Source: JASFHF01 sp050123375 (GTDB lineage Bacteria; Pseudomonadota; Gammaproteobacteria; UBA12402). From it: 51,922 nt of DNA. The position numbers and the translations under genes are program-made. This document shows, piece by piece, positions 44,032 through 51,831 of this stretch; position 1 is the stretch's first letter; the number at the start of each line of letters is the position of its first letter. The notes below the pieces were generated by a model. That model searched no databases. It saw nothing but the letters and a program-made list of their open reading frames with translations, and had not been told where the DNA came from. The stretch lies in assembly GCA_050123375.1 (NCBI GenBank), contig JASFHF010000010.1, positions 1 to 51,922 on the forward strand, given 5' to 3'.

Positions 44032-44051
44032 AATACTCCAAGATGTGAAAT

Positions 44052-45335
44052 TTAAGCTTTCTCAACTACTGGCAGCTCACGTATTTGCATTTTATTATTA
44101 CCAAACCAGCCATGAAACAGGCGCGAAAAATGATCTATAGTACGACGGAAAAATCCGCCACGATTAATTGTCCTTAAAGCAACTAACGGTACTTGAGCCA
44201 CTGGTTTATTTTGTACATTTACTATAACATCACCAATTTGTTGACCCGCAGTAATTGGCGCCCGAAGATTCTTTTGCGTTTCAATGATAACTTCAGCATG
44301 CTTAAATTGTCCTGCAGGAACTGTAGCATATACCCCATTTGACGCTCCAACCGCAAGATGTCTGGACGTACCAAACCAAACTCTAACGTGAGATACAGTT
44401 TTTCCTGGCGGATAAATTGCGTAAGATTTGTAAAATCTAAAACCATAATTTAATAAATGTACACTATCATTAGCCCGATCTTCATCTGTAGGCGCGCCCA
44501 TAACCACTGCAATCAACCGCATACCATTTCTCACCGCAGAAGAAACCAAACAAAATCCTGCCGCATTGGTATGCCCGGTTTTAACTCCATCTGCTCCAGC
44601 ATAGCGCCATAACAATCTATTGCGGTTAGGCTGCCGAATACCATTGTAAGTAAACCACTTTTGTTGATACCATGAATAATATTCTGGGAAATTCAAAATC
44701 AATGCCCGTGTAAGAATAGCCAAATCATGTGGAGTTGAGTAATGATCTTTATTAGGCAAACCGGTACAATCAGTAAAATGTGAATTATTCATTCCTAATA
44801 ATTTAGCCTGCGTATTCATCATATTAGCAAAAACATCTTGTGAGCCGGATAAAAATTCTGACATCGCAACACATGCATCATTGCCTGAAGCAACAATAAT
44901 GCCCTGCAATAAATCCTTAACTGCAACACGATGACCAACCTTAACAAACATTTTGGAACCACCCATTCTCCACGCATCTTTGCTAATTAATACCTGATCA
45001 TCCAATTTAATCGTACCATTATGCAAAGCCTGCGAAATCAAATATAACGTCATCATTTTGGTCAAACTCGCCGGCGGCATCATTCTATCCATATTTTTCT
45101 GTGCAATTATTTTGCCGCTGTTAGCATCCATCAAAACATAAGCACGAGCCTTAACATCAGGCGGTGCAGGAACAATAACCGGCATTGTTGTCGATATTTG
45201 AGGTTGAGTTGACTGCATAGCAATAGAATCCGTGGCTGTTACTGCTTGCGGCAAATTATCTGCACAAGCTATTCCAATACAGGTTAATAATATAGTAAAA
45301 ACAAGAAAAATACATTTTTTTACACCATAAATCAT
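44052..45335 (-). CDS. dacA: D-alanyl-D-alanine carboxypeptidase (PBP5/6 type)
   Basis: A periplasmic penicillin-binding protein that trims the terminal D-Ala of peptidoglycan stem peptides. The signal peptide ends near IGIACA before DNLPQ. The serine peptidase motifs are all present: SLTK in PPASLTKMMTLYLI (nucleophile Ser), SGN in IVASGNDACVAMSE, and KTG in DGVKTGHTNAAGFC. The C-terminal region has the beta-rich PBP5 domain and a final basic amphipathic stretch (RRTIDHFSRLFHGWFGNN) for membrane anchoring. The length of 427 is typical. It is the first gene of dacA-dat. Confidence 0.95.
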   Translation of the reverse strand: MIYGVKKCIFLVFTILLTCIGIACADNLPQAVTATDSIAMQSTQPQISTTMPVIVPAPPDVKARAYVLMDANSGKIIAQKNMDRMMPPASLTKMMTLYLISQALHNGTIKLDDQVLISKDAWRMGGSKMFVKVGHRVAVKDLLQGIIVASGNDACVAMSEFLSGSQDVFANMMNTQAKLLGMNNSHFTDCTGLPNKDHYSTPHDLAILTRALILNFPEYYSWYQQKWFTYNGIRQPNRNRLLWRYAGADGVKTGHTNAAGFCLVSSAVRNGMRLIAVVMGAPTDEDRANDSVHLLNYGFRFYKSYAIYPPGKTVSHVRVWFGTSRHLAVGASNGVYATVPAGQFKHAEVIIETQKNLRAPITAGQQIGDVIVNVQNKPVAQVPLVALRTINRGGFFRRTIDHFSRLFHGWFGNNKMQIRELPVVEKA

Positions 45336-45412
45336 ACGAAAATTCCTTAAAACTGAGATTGTTCAAGGAATGAATTTTAACAGGGCTAGACCAATTTCAC
45401 AAGAGGCTAAGT

Positions 45413-45660
45413 AGGCGGGTCGCGGGTTTAATGGGGGTCGCATCTTCACTCATTACATGATGCAACATGCAGAGTTTAATGGGGGTCGCATCTTCACTCA
45501 TTACATGATGCAACATACAGAGTTTAATGGGGGTCGCATCTTCACTCATTACATGATGCAACATACAGAGTTTAATGGGGGTCGCATCTTCACTCATTAC
45601 ATGATGCAACATGCAGCGCATATGTAATGAGTGAAGATGCGACCCCCTAATCACGACCCC
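45413..45660. repeat. Palindromic element, family D-like, with four 48-bp tandem units
   Basis: Four near-identical 48-bp units start at 45426, 45474, 45522 and 45570. Each contains GGGGGTCGCATCTTCACTCA then TTACATGATGCAACAT. The last unit is followed by the complement TGAGTGAAGATGCGACCCCC (45627-45646). The outer ends (GGGTCGCGGGTTTA and TAATCACGACCCC) also pair. The units differ only at one or two positions. The minus strand reads through as repeated MLHHVMSEDATPIKLC, which is a consequence of 48 being divisible by 3. It fills the 324-bp gap between the RDD gene and dacA. Confidence 0.9.
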
Positions 45661-46073
45661 TAATCATTAACCACATAAGTTCTAGCCACCATATCACCCA
45701 AACGCCGATTCTTGCCTGAAGAAGCAATCGCAATTATCGCAACCATATAAAAGAAAAGTCCATCAATAATACGCATCAGATTTCTGACCAAAGACTGCCA
45801 CCATGACATCAGTTGACCGTCTTGATTTACAACCTTGGTTTTAGCAATATACTTACCAATAGTTTTGCCAGTTATTTTTTCTAACACCACGAAATAAAGC
45901 AGCATAATTAAATACATAAGCCATGCCAAACCACCTTGTATATGATATGTATTAGTAGCATCAATTTTAGTGCCAAACACTCTAAAATAAACAAATATAA
46001 ACACAACTAATGCAATTACATCAATCACACCGCCTAAAATTCTCTTGCCTAAACCTGCAATATTTTCAACCAT
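45660..46073 (-). CDS. RDD-family membrane protein
   Basis: A 137-residue protein starting at 46073 (MVENIAGLGKRILGGVID), with GGGAAGG about 8 nt upstream. An upstream start at 46130 would overlap the lipoprotein gene and lacks a ribosome binding site. The opening GLGKRILGGVIDVIALVV carries the family R-D(x)D-type start, and RRLGDMVARTYVV closes it, with three membrane helices. RDD proteins have been linked to ion transport in some bacteria, but the role here is unknown. The stop codon sits at the edge of the palindromic repeat. Confidence 0.87.
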   Translation of the reverse strand: MVENIAGLGKRILGGVIDVIALVVFIFVYFRVFGTKIDATNTYHIQGGLAWLMYLIMLLYFVVLEKITGKTIGKYIAKTKVVNQDGQLMSWWQSLVRNLMRIIDGLFFYMVAIIAIASSGKNRRLGDMVARTYVVND

Positions 46074-46101
46074 AACAACACCTTCCCTAATGTTTGTGAA
46101 T

Positions 46102-46581
46102 TTACTGCAGCACAAATGTCTTACTAACATTTACGCTTCCTTTACCAATTTTGTCATACACCTTCATGTGAATTTTATATTTACCCGATGCTAAGGCGCT
46201 TGAAGTTCTCATATACACATGTGGAGATTTAGCTGTGTTATCTTTAAGTTTTATATGCCCATGCTTACCCAACATACTTGTTTTTAGCAAAATGACTTTG
46301 CCGTCAGGATCAGTAACTTTAGCATCAATCTCAAACCAATTTAAACCGTCTTTATCCTGTTTAAATTTACCAACATTTAACAACACTAAATAGACCCCTT
46401 CTCCTTTTTTAAATACTCCATCTTCTACCGGCATCAATTTTCCACCAAAAGTTGTTCTAGCTAATACCGCCTTCTGATAACCCAAACCATATGCAGCAGA
46501 AGATGTACGACAACCATGAATCATTAAAAAAGAGAAAAAAACAAGAACAGACAAAATCGAAGCTTTCATCATCCGTGACAT
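46102..46581 (-). CDS. Lipoprotein, paralogue of 46693-47175
   Basis: A 159-residue predicted lipoprotein. The signal sequence is followed by a lipobox-like FLMIHGC with Cys at residue ~24. The ATG at 46581 (MSRMMKASILSVLVFF) has AGGGAG 8 nt upstream. The mature part is all-beta-like, ending in YKIHMKVYDKIGKGSVNVSK. No named family is recognised. It is about 60% identical to the next gene by eye in the mature region, while the 74 bp around the start are identical. Upstream of the RDD gene on the same strand. Confidence 0.75.
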   Translation of the reverse strand: MSRMMKASILSVLVFFSFLMIHGCRTSSAAYGLGYQKAVLARTTFGGKLMPVEDGVFKKGEGVYLVLLNVGKFKQDKDGLNWFEIDAKVTDPDGKVILLKTSMLGKHGHIKLKDNTAKSPHVYMRTSSALASGKYKIHMKVYDKIGKGSVNVSKTFVLQ

Positions 46582-46692
46582 AATTGCTACTCCCTGCAAT
46601 TCATATCTATCACGAGTTTCGCAGTCGCGAATCCCGTTCCCTGGTTATATCGCCTGCGCGAAATAAGTTCACACGACTTGGCATTTGACTTT

Positions 46693-47175
46693 CTACTTCA
46701 GCATAAAAGTCTCGGTAACACTTAACGTACCTTTGCCGATTCTGTCATAAATTTTCATTTGCATTCTATATTTGCCGGACTCCGCTGATTTAGGAGTCTC
46801 TACAAATACATGCGGAAATTTTGCCACATTGTCCTTAAGTTTCACATGTCCTCTTTTACCTAACATGTTTTTTTTCATAAAAACAACTTTACCGTCAGAA
46901 TTAATAATTTTTACATCCATATCAAACCAATTTAAACCATCTTGGTCTGGTTTAAACTTACCGACATTCATCAACACAAAATAAACTTTCTCTCCTTTCT
47001 TAAACACCCCGTCTTTCACCACCGACAATTTACCATCAGCACCTTCCCGAGCCAACACAGCCCGCTGATAATCTAAATTGTATGAAACCGAAGAAGATGT
47101 GCGGCAACCATAAATCATTAAAAAAGAGAAAAAAACAAGAACAGACAAAATCGAAGCTTTCATCATCCGTGACAT
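46693..47175 (-). CDS. Lipoprotein, paralogue of 46102-46581
   Basis: A 160-residue predicted lipoprotein with lipobox-like FLMIYGC and the same leader as its neighbour. The shared mature-region blocks are GVFKKGE, GKFKxDxDGLNWF and LGKxGHxKLKDN. They read like one small beta-sandwich domain. No family recognised. The tandem arrangement shows a local duplication. The first ATG (47193) is an alternative start but lacks a ribosome binding site; GGAG lies 9 nt before 47175. BirA is upstream on the same strand. Confidence 0.75.
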   Translation of the reverse strand: MSRMMKASILSVLVFFSFLMIYGCRTSSSVSYNLDYQRAVLAREGADGKLSVVKDGVFKKGEKVYFVLMNVGKFKPDQDGLNWFDMDVKIINSDGKVVFMKKNMLGKRGHVKLKDNVAKFPHVFVETPKSAESGKYRMQMKIYDRIGKGTLSVTETFMLK

Positions 47176-47237
47176 AATTGCTACTCCTTGCAATAATCAA
47201 GCTAACAATTTCATTGTGGCAAAAATTAAATCAGATG

Positions 47238-48092
47238 TCAATATTGCCGCAGTGATATCTCTCCCGCAGGAAAAATCTTAATCTTGCCAGGCTGAGTTTC
47301 TAAACGTAAATAGCCATGCTCATCTATACCTCTGGCAACTCCTGTTACTTTGCCATCAGGCGTAACAATACAAATCGGCTGATTCAAACAAAGATCCAAC
47401 TGCTCACATTTTTGCATAAATGCAGCAAGGCCTGCTTGTTGAAATAAACCTAATTTATCAACTAATTGATTAATCAACAATCCAGCCAATTGATTACGGT
47501 TAAACAATTTACCCATAATACGATGAAGATCAACCCATGACTGATCAATTACCTTTTCAGCCGCTATCGGCATATTGACATTTAACCCAACACCAATAAC
47601 AGCATTATTTATGCCATAAGCTTCGCCAACAATCTCCACTAACACACCAGCTAATTTACGACCTTGCCATAAAACATCATTTGGCCATTTCAGCCCAACA
47701 TCTTCAACACCAAGAGAATGCAAGGTATCTATTATCACCGTCGCCACTACCAAACTTAAACCAGCCAGACTTCCAACACCCCTAGCAAACGGCCATAATA
47801 TAGACAAATAAATATTTGCTCCGAAAGGAGAAAACCATTGCCGACCTAGCCTGCCTTTCCCGCCAGTTTGCTGCTCCGCCAAGCAAATATAAATACCAGA
47901 TTCGCACTCCGTGCGAATCTGGTGATAAATCTCGCCCTGTTTCGTTTTAGACGACATAGCGCGTTGCGTTAAATACGTATTGGTTGAATCGATTTGTTCA
48001 AAAATTTCGATTTTTTTAATCTGCTTAAGATAAGTATAAGAAATATGCTCTTCTATTTCCTTTAAATTTAATAAAATTGGATCATTCATCAT
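47238..48092 (-). CDS. birA: Biotin--protein ligase without HTH domain, with palindromic insert
   Basis: Attaches biotin to the carrier protein of acetyl-CoA carboxylase. The ligase motifs are FEQIDSTNTYLTQ, GGKGRLGRQWFSPFGANIYL and KWPNDVLWQGRKLAGVLVE, followed by a small C-terminal domain. The N-terminal DNA-binding domain of E. coli BirA is absent, so it is a mono-functional ligase. About 13 extra residues (EIYHQIRTECESG) precede YICLAEQQT; they are encoded by a perfect palindrome. ATG 48092 (or 48089) is preferred over 48134, as the extra N-terminal residues look non-coding; the ribosome binding site is weak. Confidence 0.93.
   Translation of the reverse strand: MMNDPILLNLKEIEEHISYTYLKQIKKIEIFEQIDSTNTYLTQRAMSSKTKQGEIYHQIRTECESGIYICLAEQQTGGKGRLGRQWFSPFGANIYLSILWPFARGVGSLAGLSLVVATVIIDTLHSLGVEDVGLKWPNDVLWQGRKLAGVLVEIVGEAYGINNAVIGVGLNVNMPIAAEKVIDQSWVDLHRIMGKLFNRNQLAGLLINQLVDKLGLFQQAGLAAFMQKCEQLDLCLNQPICIVTPDGKVTGVARGIDEHGYLRLETQPGKIKIFPAGEISLRQY
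47896..47922. repeat. Short palindrome inside birA
   Basis: CCAGATTCGCAC, loop TCC, GTGCGAATCTGG is a perfect 12-bp-stem palindrome. It coincides with residues that BirA homologues lack (EIYHQIRTECESG region), so it looks like a small in-frame insertion. The exact boundaries of the insertion are uncertain. Confidence 0.75.
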
Positions 48093-48127
48093 AACGCGCC
48101 AGTTTAGCTTAATTATGGATAAAAAAG

Positions 48128-48157
48128 TATACAAATCTCACTAAAAACCAGTATAAT
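48128..48157 (+). promoter_or_regulatory. Predicted rplY promoter
   Basis: A perfect TATAAT at 48152-48157 with TATACA (48128-48133) 18 bp upstream. The mRNA leader of about 75 nt would include the hairpin GCAGGTGT.CAA.ACACCTGC (48186-48204), which may be a regulatory stem-loop. Confidence 0.5.
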
Positions 48158-48239
48158 GCTGATGCTTGCTTGGTCGCGGGCAAGTGCAGGTGTCAAACAC
48201 CTGCAAAATCAAATAGTTAACAATAATTTGGAGAACACT

Positions 48240-48956
48240 ATGTCAGATATTTTTGAACTCGAAGCAAAAGTGCGTAGTGACATAGGGAAAGGTGCGAGCC
48301 GCCGCCTACGTCGCAAAGCAGATCTTATCCCGGCAATTATTTACGGCGCTAATCAAGAACCATTTTTAATTAGCTTAGCTCACAATAAAGTCATTCACGC
48401 ATTGGAAAATGAAGCCTTCTATTCGCACATTTTAACCCTTAAGATTGACGGCAAAACAGAACAGGTTATTCTAAAGGACTTACAACGCCATCCATATAAA
48501 AGAAAAATTTTACATATGGACTTTTTGCGAATTAAAGCTGATGAAGAACTCATCATGAATATACCGCTGCATTTCATCAACGAAGATATGTGCGTTGGTG
48601 TAAAAATCGAAGGCGGAATTATCTCTCATCTTCTAAATGAAGTAAGTATTTCCTGTTTGCCAACAGATTTGCCAGAATTTATCGAAGTTGATATGGCTGA
48701 ATGCAAGCTAAATGATACAATTCATCTAAGCAGCTTGAAATTACCAAAAGGTGTTGAATTAACTGCTAAACTTGAAGAAGAGGAAGCAGATTTACCAATC
48801 GCCAGAGTAATTATGCCGCGTGTTGCTGAAGAAATTGAAACAGAAGCACCTGAAGCTGGTGAAACCGAAGTAACTACCGAGAAAGCTGAAGAAGAAAAAG
48901 AAGAAGGAAAAGAAAAAGAAGCAACTGAAAAAACCAAGGAAGAAAAGAAAGAGTAA
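48240..48956 (+). CDS. rplY: 50S ribosomal protein L25 (general stress protein CTC type)
   Basis: Binds 5S rRNA in the large subunit. The start at 48240 (MSDIFELEAKVRSDIGKGAS) has GGAG 6 nt upstream; the frame is open further upstream without a ribosome binding site. The CTC-type layout is an N-terminal L25 domain (~1-95, with RRLRRKADLIPAIIYG and LKDLQRHPYKRKILHMDFLR) and a C-terminal beta domain. The final ~40 residues are an acidic/Lys tail (EEEKEEGKEKEATEKTKEEK) beyond the usual fold. Pth follows after 2 bp, the conserved rplY-pth order. Confidence 0.95.
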   Translation: MSDIFELEAKVRSDIGKGASRRLRRKADLIPAIIYGANQEPFLISLAHNKVIHALENEAFYSHILTLKIDGKTEQVILKDLQRHPYKRKILHMDFLRIKADEELIMNIPLHFINEDMCVGVKIEGGIISHLLNEVSISCLPTDLPEFIEVDMAECKLNDTIHLSSLKLPKGVELTAKLEEEEADLPIARVIMPRVAEEIETEAPEAGETEVTTEKAEEEKEEGKEKEATEKTKEEKKE

Positions 48957-48958
48957 CA

Positions 48959-49537
48959 ATGTCTACTCCAATTCGTTTAATTGTAGGCCTGGGAAATCCC
49001 GGGCCTGAATATGAACTTACACGACATAATGCCGGCGCTTGGTTTGTTGAAAAAATTGCGGCAGAAACTACATCAACTTTAAATTTCAACAAAAAATTCC
49101 ATGGCTTAACTTGCAAAACCAAAATCAATCAACACGATTGCCACTTATTGATTCCAACAACTTTTATGAATGACAGCGGCCAAGCTGTTTTGGCCCTTGC
49201 AAATTTTTATAAAATTTTGCCGCAAGAAATTTTAGTGGCACATGATGATTTAGATTTACCGATCGGCACCGTAAAACTAAAACAAGGAGGCGGTCATGGC
49301 GGACATAATGGATTACGCGATATTATCTCACGTTTAGGAAGTAATGATTTTGCACGCTTAAGAATCGGCATTGGTCATCCAGGCAGCAAAGAACGTGTGA
49401 CCGGGCATGTATTAAGTAAAGCTAAAAAAGCAGAAAAAGAAAAAATTGACTTAGCAATTGACGATACTATTGCTGTTTTACCAAAAATCATCAGTGGCAA
49501 TTTAGCCGCAGCAATGCAGGAATTACACTCCTCATGA
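48959..49537 (+). CDS. pth: Peptidyl-tRNA hydrolase
   Basis: Releases tRNA from peptidyl-tRNA that drops off the ribosome. The 192-residue enzyme has LIVGLGNPGPEYELTRHNAG with the catalytic His, PTTFMNDSGQAV, HDDLDLPIG with the catalytic Asp, and GGGHGGHNGLRDI. It starts 2 bp after rplY, so translation is probably coupled. A palindromic element follows about 60 bp downstream; ychF, often next, is not present. Confidence 0.97.
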   Translation: MSTPIRLIVGLGNPGPEYELTRHNAGAWFVEKIAAETTSTLNFNKKFHGLTCKTKINQHDCHLLIPTTFMNDSGQAVLALANFYKILPQEILVAHDDLDLPIGTVKLKQGGGHGGHNGLRDIISRLGSNDFARLRIGIGHPGSKERVTGHVLSKAKKAEKEKIDLAIDDTIAVLPKIISGNLAAAMQELHSS

Positions 49538-49600
49538 AATATATACCACTCTTACCTCAAGATGTGAATATTAAAAAAATATTTTTTAGACTCGCCTTTG

Positions 49601-49734
49601 TTGTCATCCCGCACCCAGCTTGTTGATGCGGGATCCATATTCCAGAGAAATCACTACGTAGTAAGTCCTCTGGAATATAGATCCCGGATATTTTTTTACC
49701 AACTAACATGGGTAAAAAAATTCCGGGATGACAA
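49601..49734. repeat. Branched palindromic element, family G (TTGTCATCCCG / CGGGATGACAA)
   Basis: Outer arms at 49601-49611 and 49724-49734 enclose three smaller inverted repeats: a GCACCC..GATGCGGGAT stem, ATATTCCAGAG (49637-49647)/CTCTGGAATAT (49668-49678), and CCGGATATTTTTTTACC/GGTAAAAAAATTCCGG. The folded form would be a multi-branched structure. The ATCCCG/CGGGATGACA ends match the short repeat in uvrD. It takes up much of the 251-bp pth-PAP2 gap. Confidence 0.8.
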
Positions 49735-49775
49735 TAATGTGGTGTAAAACTTCGCATATTGACAAGAGATTAGTA

Positions 49776-49781
49776 TATAAT
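49776..49781 (+). promoter_or_regulatory. Predicted -10 box of the PAP2 gene, likely leaderless
   Basis: A perfect TATAAT lies 7 nt upstream of the ATG at 49789, and the intervening AGCCAAT has no Shine-Dalgarno sequence. A -35 is weak (TCGCAT at 49752-49757, 18-bp spacing). The arrangement mirrors those before argS and uvrD. Confidence 0.45.
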
Positions 49782-49788
49782 AGCCAAT

Positions 49789-50451
49789 ATGAAAAAAACC
49801 TCGATTTTAGCTTTAATAACATTAATTTGCGGAATTATATTAATAACTCTTGCTTATTTTTTTATAGATAAACCAATTGCATATTTTGTTTTTAGACACC
49901 CATCCTCTATTAAACATATACTATTACAGCTAACATACATTCCACCTATTATTATAACCATTCTCGCACCAATAATTATAATTAGTTGTTTAATTTACAT
50001 GTATTGGAAACCCTTAACAAAATTTTTACTAATTTCATTCGTGATAGCAATTAACGTGTCGATTATTTGGAATATTAAAAATACTTTAAAATGGGTATTT
50101 GGGCGCACCTGGCCACTGACTTGGATTAACAATAACCCTTCACTAATTAAAAATCATGTATTTGGTTTCCATTTTTTTCATGGCGGAATTGGTTATAGCT
50201 CTTTCCCCTCCGGTCATGCAACAGTTCTTGCAACTGTAATTACAACTCTATGGGTGTTTTATCCGAAATGGCGCTGGTTATATATTATAATTGGTTTGGC
50301 AGTTATTTTTAGCTTGCTCGCTCTTGATTATCATTTCGTAAGTGATATTATCGCTGGTTTTACCTTGGGAGTGATCACCGGACTGTATGCGAATTGTTTT
50401 ATAATGAAAGCAATTAGTAAGAACCCTCTTTCTTCATTGCTGTCACGTTGA
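49789..50451 (+). CDS. PAP2-family membrane phosphatase
   Basis: A 220-residue membrane protein of the phosphatidic acid phosphatase type 2 superfamily. It has four to five hydrophobic helices. The active-site motifs are complete: KWVFGRTWPL (motif 1-like), SSFPSGHAT (His) and LALDYHFVSD (His and Asp). It is only distantly similar to the pair at 39534-42515 and shows a shorter, lipid A/undecaprenyl-type layout. The substrate is unknown. Confidence 0.88.
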   Translation: MKKTSILALITLICGIILITLAYFFIDKPIAYFVFRHPSSIKHILLQLTYIPPIIITILAPIIIISCLIYMYWKPLTKFLLISFVIAINVSIIWNIKNTLKWVFGRTWPLTWINNNPSLIKNHVFGFHFFHGGIGYSSFPSGHATVLATVITTLWVFYPKWRWLYIIIGLAVIFSLLALDYHFVSDIIAGFTLGVITGLYANCFIMKAISKNPLSSLLSR

Positions 50452-50512
50452 TTAAATTTTAATGCTACGATTTATGTGTTGGAAAAATAATAACTTTAGA
50501 GAGGAGTAAAAA

Positions 50513-51622
50513 ATGAAATTTGCTAAAAATCTACGATTAATAATAACTATAATACTAGTATTCTCAACCTATATGTTTGACATGGGTACAACTCAAGCAG
50601 AACCAAATGAAACGAATTTTGTTGCAGTTGGAACTTCCTATCAACCACCGACAAGTAATCCAAGAGGAATAATATTTACTAGCCAACATGGTGGCCAGTG
50701 GGTTGAAAGAAAGCTTCCTTCTTCAGCAGTAAATATTACTAAATTAAAAGATGTAGAATGGAATAAAACTCAAAGTAAATGGGTTGCAGTGGGAAATGGT
50801 GTGTTAGTTAGTATAGATGGGATCACATGGGAAGATCGAATGAATCCTTCTCTCGCATCTCCGATTGATTTAAATGGTGTTGCATGCAATGGTAGCCAAT
50901 GGATAGCGGTTGGAAACGATCATATACTTACAAGCACACAAGGCAATGTTTGGACCGTACAAGATATCCCTTTTCCAAGATCTTCATTATATGGCATTAC
51001 ATGGGATGATAAAAATAAACAATGGGTTGCTGTAGGTGAATCGTTTGATTATTCTCAAGCAGGGGGAATAATACTAACAAGTTCTGATGGAACACATTGG
51101 GTTAAGCAAGCTGTTCCTAAGACCATACAACCATCAGGATCTATAAATCATGTTATTTGGAATGGACACCAATTGGTTGCAGTTGGTAGAACAAATGATA
51201 GTTCTGTTCCAGCTATATTGACCAGCAATGATGGTGTAAATTGGACTGAACAAGCACCACCAAAACTACATATTAATAATTATGAGCAAGGAGGAATTGC
51301 TTGGAATAACAAACAATGGATGATAGTTGGAGTCATATGGACATACGACAGTAGTAAAGGAATAGCTATAACTAGTAAAGATAGTACAAATTGGACACTT
51401 AGTAAATTAGGCGATCAATTTCCAGATTTAATAGGCGGTTTCCAAAGCATCGCATGGAATGGAACACGATGGGTAATACTTGGAATGGAAGACAATCAAG
51501 GCACACCAAACAGTATAGTACTAACAAACACACATGATGATGAATGGGTCGAAAATTCTTTACCTTATTCTAGTGAAGACATACAACTTGCTCATGTGGC
51601 TGCTGGTCCGGTTGGTATGTAA
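50513..51622 (+). CDS. Secreted beta-propeller-like repeat protein
   Basis: A 369-residue protein with a signal peptide (hydrophobic residues ~8-21, cleavage near TTQA before EPNE). The mature part has six to seven repeats of about 50 residues built on two strands: W(x)n-WVAVG, then IxxTSxDGxxWxxQ. Examples are QWVAVGESFDYS, ILTSSDGTHWVKQ, AILTSNDGVNWTEQ and QWMIVGVIWTYD. This is typical of a beta-propeller, like BNR/Kelch-type secreted proteins. No enzymatic motif is seen. GAGGAG lies 7 nt before the ATG. Confidence 0.8.
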   Translation: MKFAKNLRLIITIILVFSTYMFDMGTTQAEPNETNFVAVGTSYQPPTSNPRGIIFTSQHGGQWVERKLPSSAVNITKLKDVEWNKTQSKWVAVGNGVLVSIDGITWEDRMNPSLASPIDLNGVACNGSQWIAVGNDHILTSTQGNVWTVQDIPFPRSSLYGITWDDKNKQWVAVGESFDYSQAGGIILTSSDGTHWVKQAVPKTIQPSGSINHVIWNGHQLVAVGRTNDSSVPAILTSNDGVNWTEQAPPKLHINNYEQGGIAWNNKQWMIVGVIWTYDSSKGIAITSKDSTNWTLSKLGDQFPDLIGGFQSIAWNGTRWVILGMEDNQGTPNSIVLTNTHDDEWVENSLPYSSEDIQLAHVAAGPVGM

Positions 51623-51687
51623 TTACCATGTATATCATCACTTTGAAAATTATTTTTTAAAAAATCATGTTTTAACAAATAGCCCAT

Positions 51688-51724
51688 TTCGTCTAATATG
51701 CAACATGATTGCATATTAGACGAA
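51688..51724. terminator. Perfect hairpin downstream of the propeller gene
   Basis: TTCGTCTAATATGCAA, loop CATGA, TTGCATATTAGACGAA forms a 16-bp perfect stem about 65 bp after the stop codon at 51622. No long T-run follows, so it could be a bidirectional terminator between the convergent genes or another palindromic element. Confidence 0.55.
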
Positions 51725-51831
51725 TAATATTTAGTATTTAGCCCCTCAAATAAAACTAATCGCTTGATTGATATGCGTAACATTCAACACAGCCACCTGA
51801 CTTCTGCCAATTAGTGCGGTTTTAAAGATGT

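Noticed and set aside
45426..45646. Possible CRISPR array
   Set aside because: The 48-bp units are directly abutting without unique spacers, and no cas genes are present.
45397..45654. 85-codon minus-strand ORF of repeated MLHHVMSEDATPIKLC units
   Set aside because: It is generated by the 48-bp tandem palindromic repeat, whose unit length is a multiple of three. No ribosome binding site or homologous protein is evident.
51592..51783. 63-codon minus-strand ORF at the right end
   Set aside because: It spans the perfect hairpin at 51688-51724 and overlaps the end of the propeller gene; no ribosome binding site.
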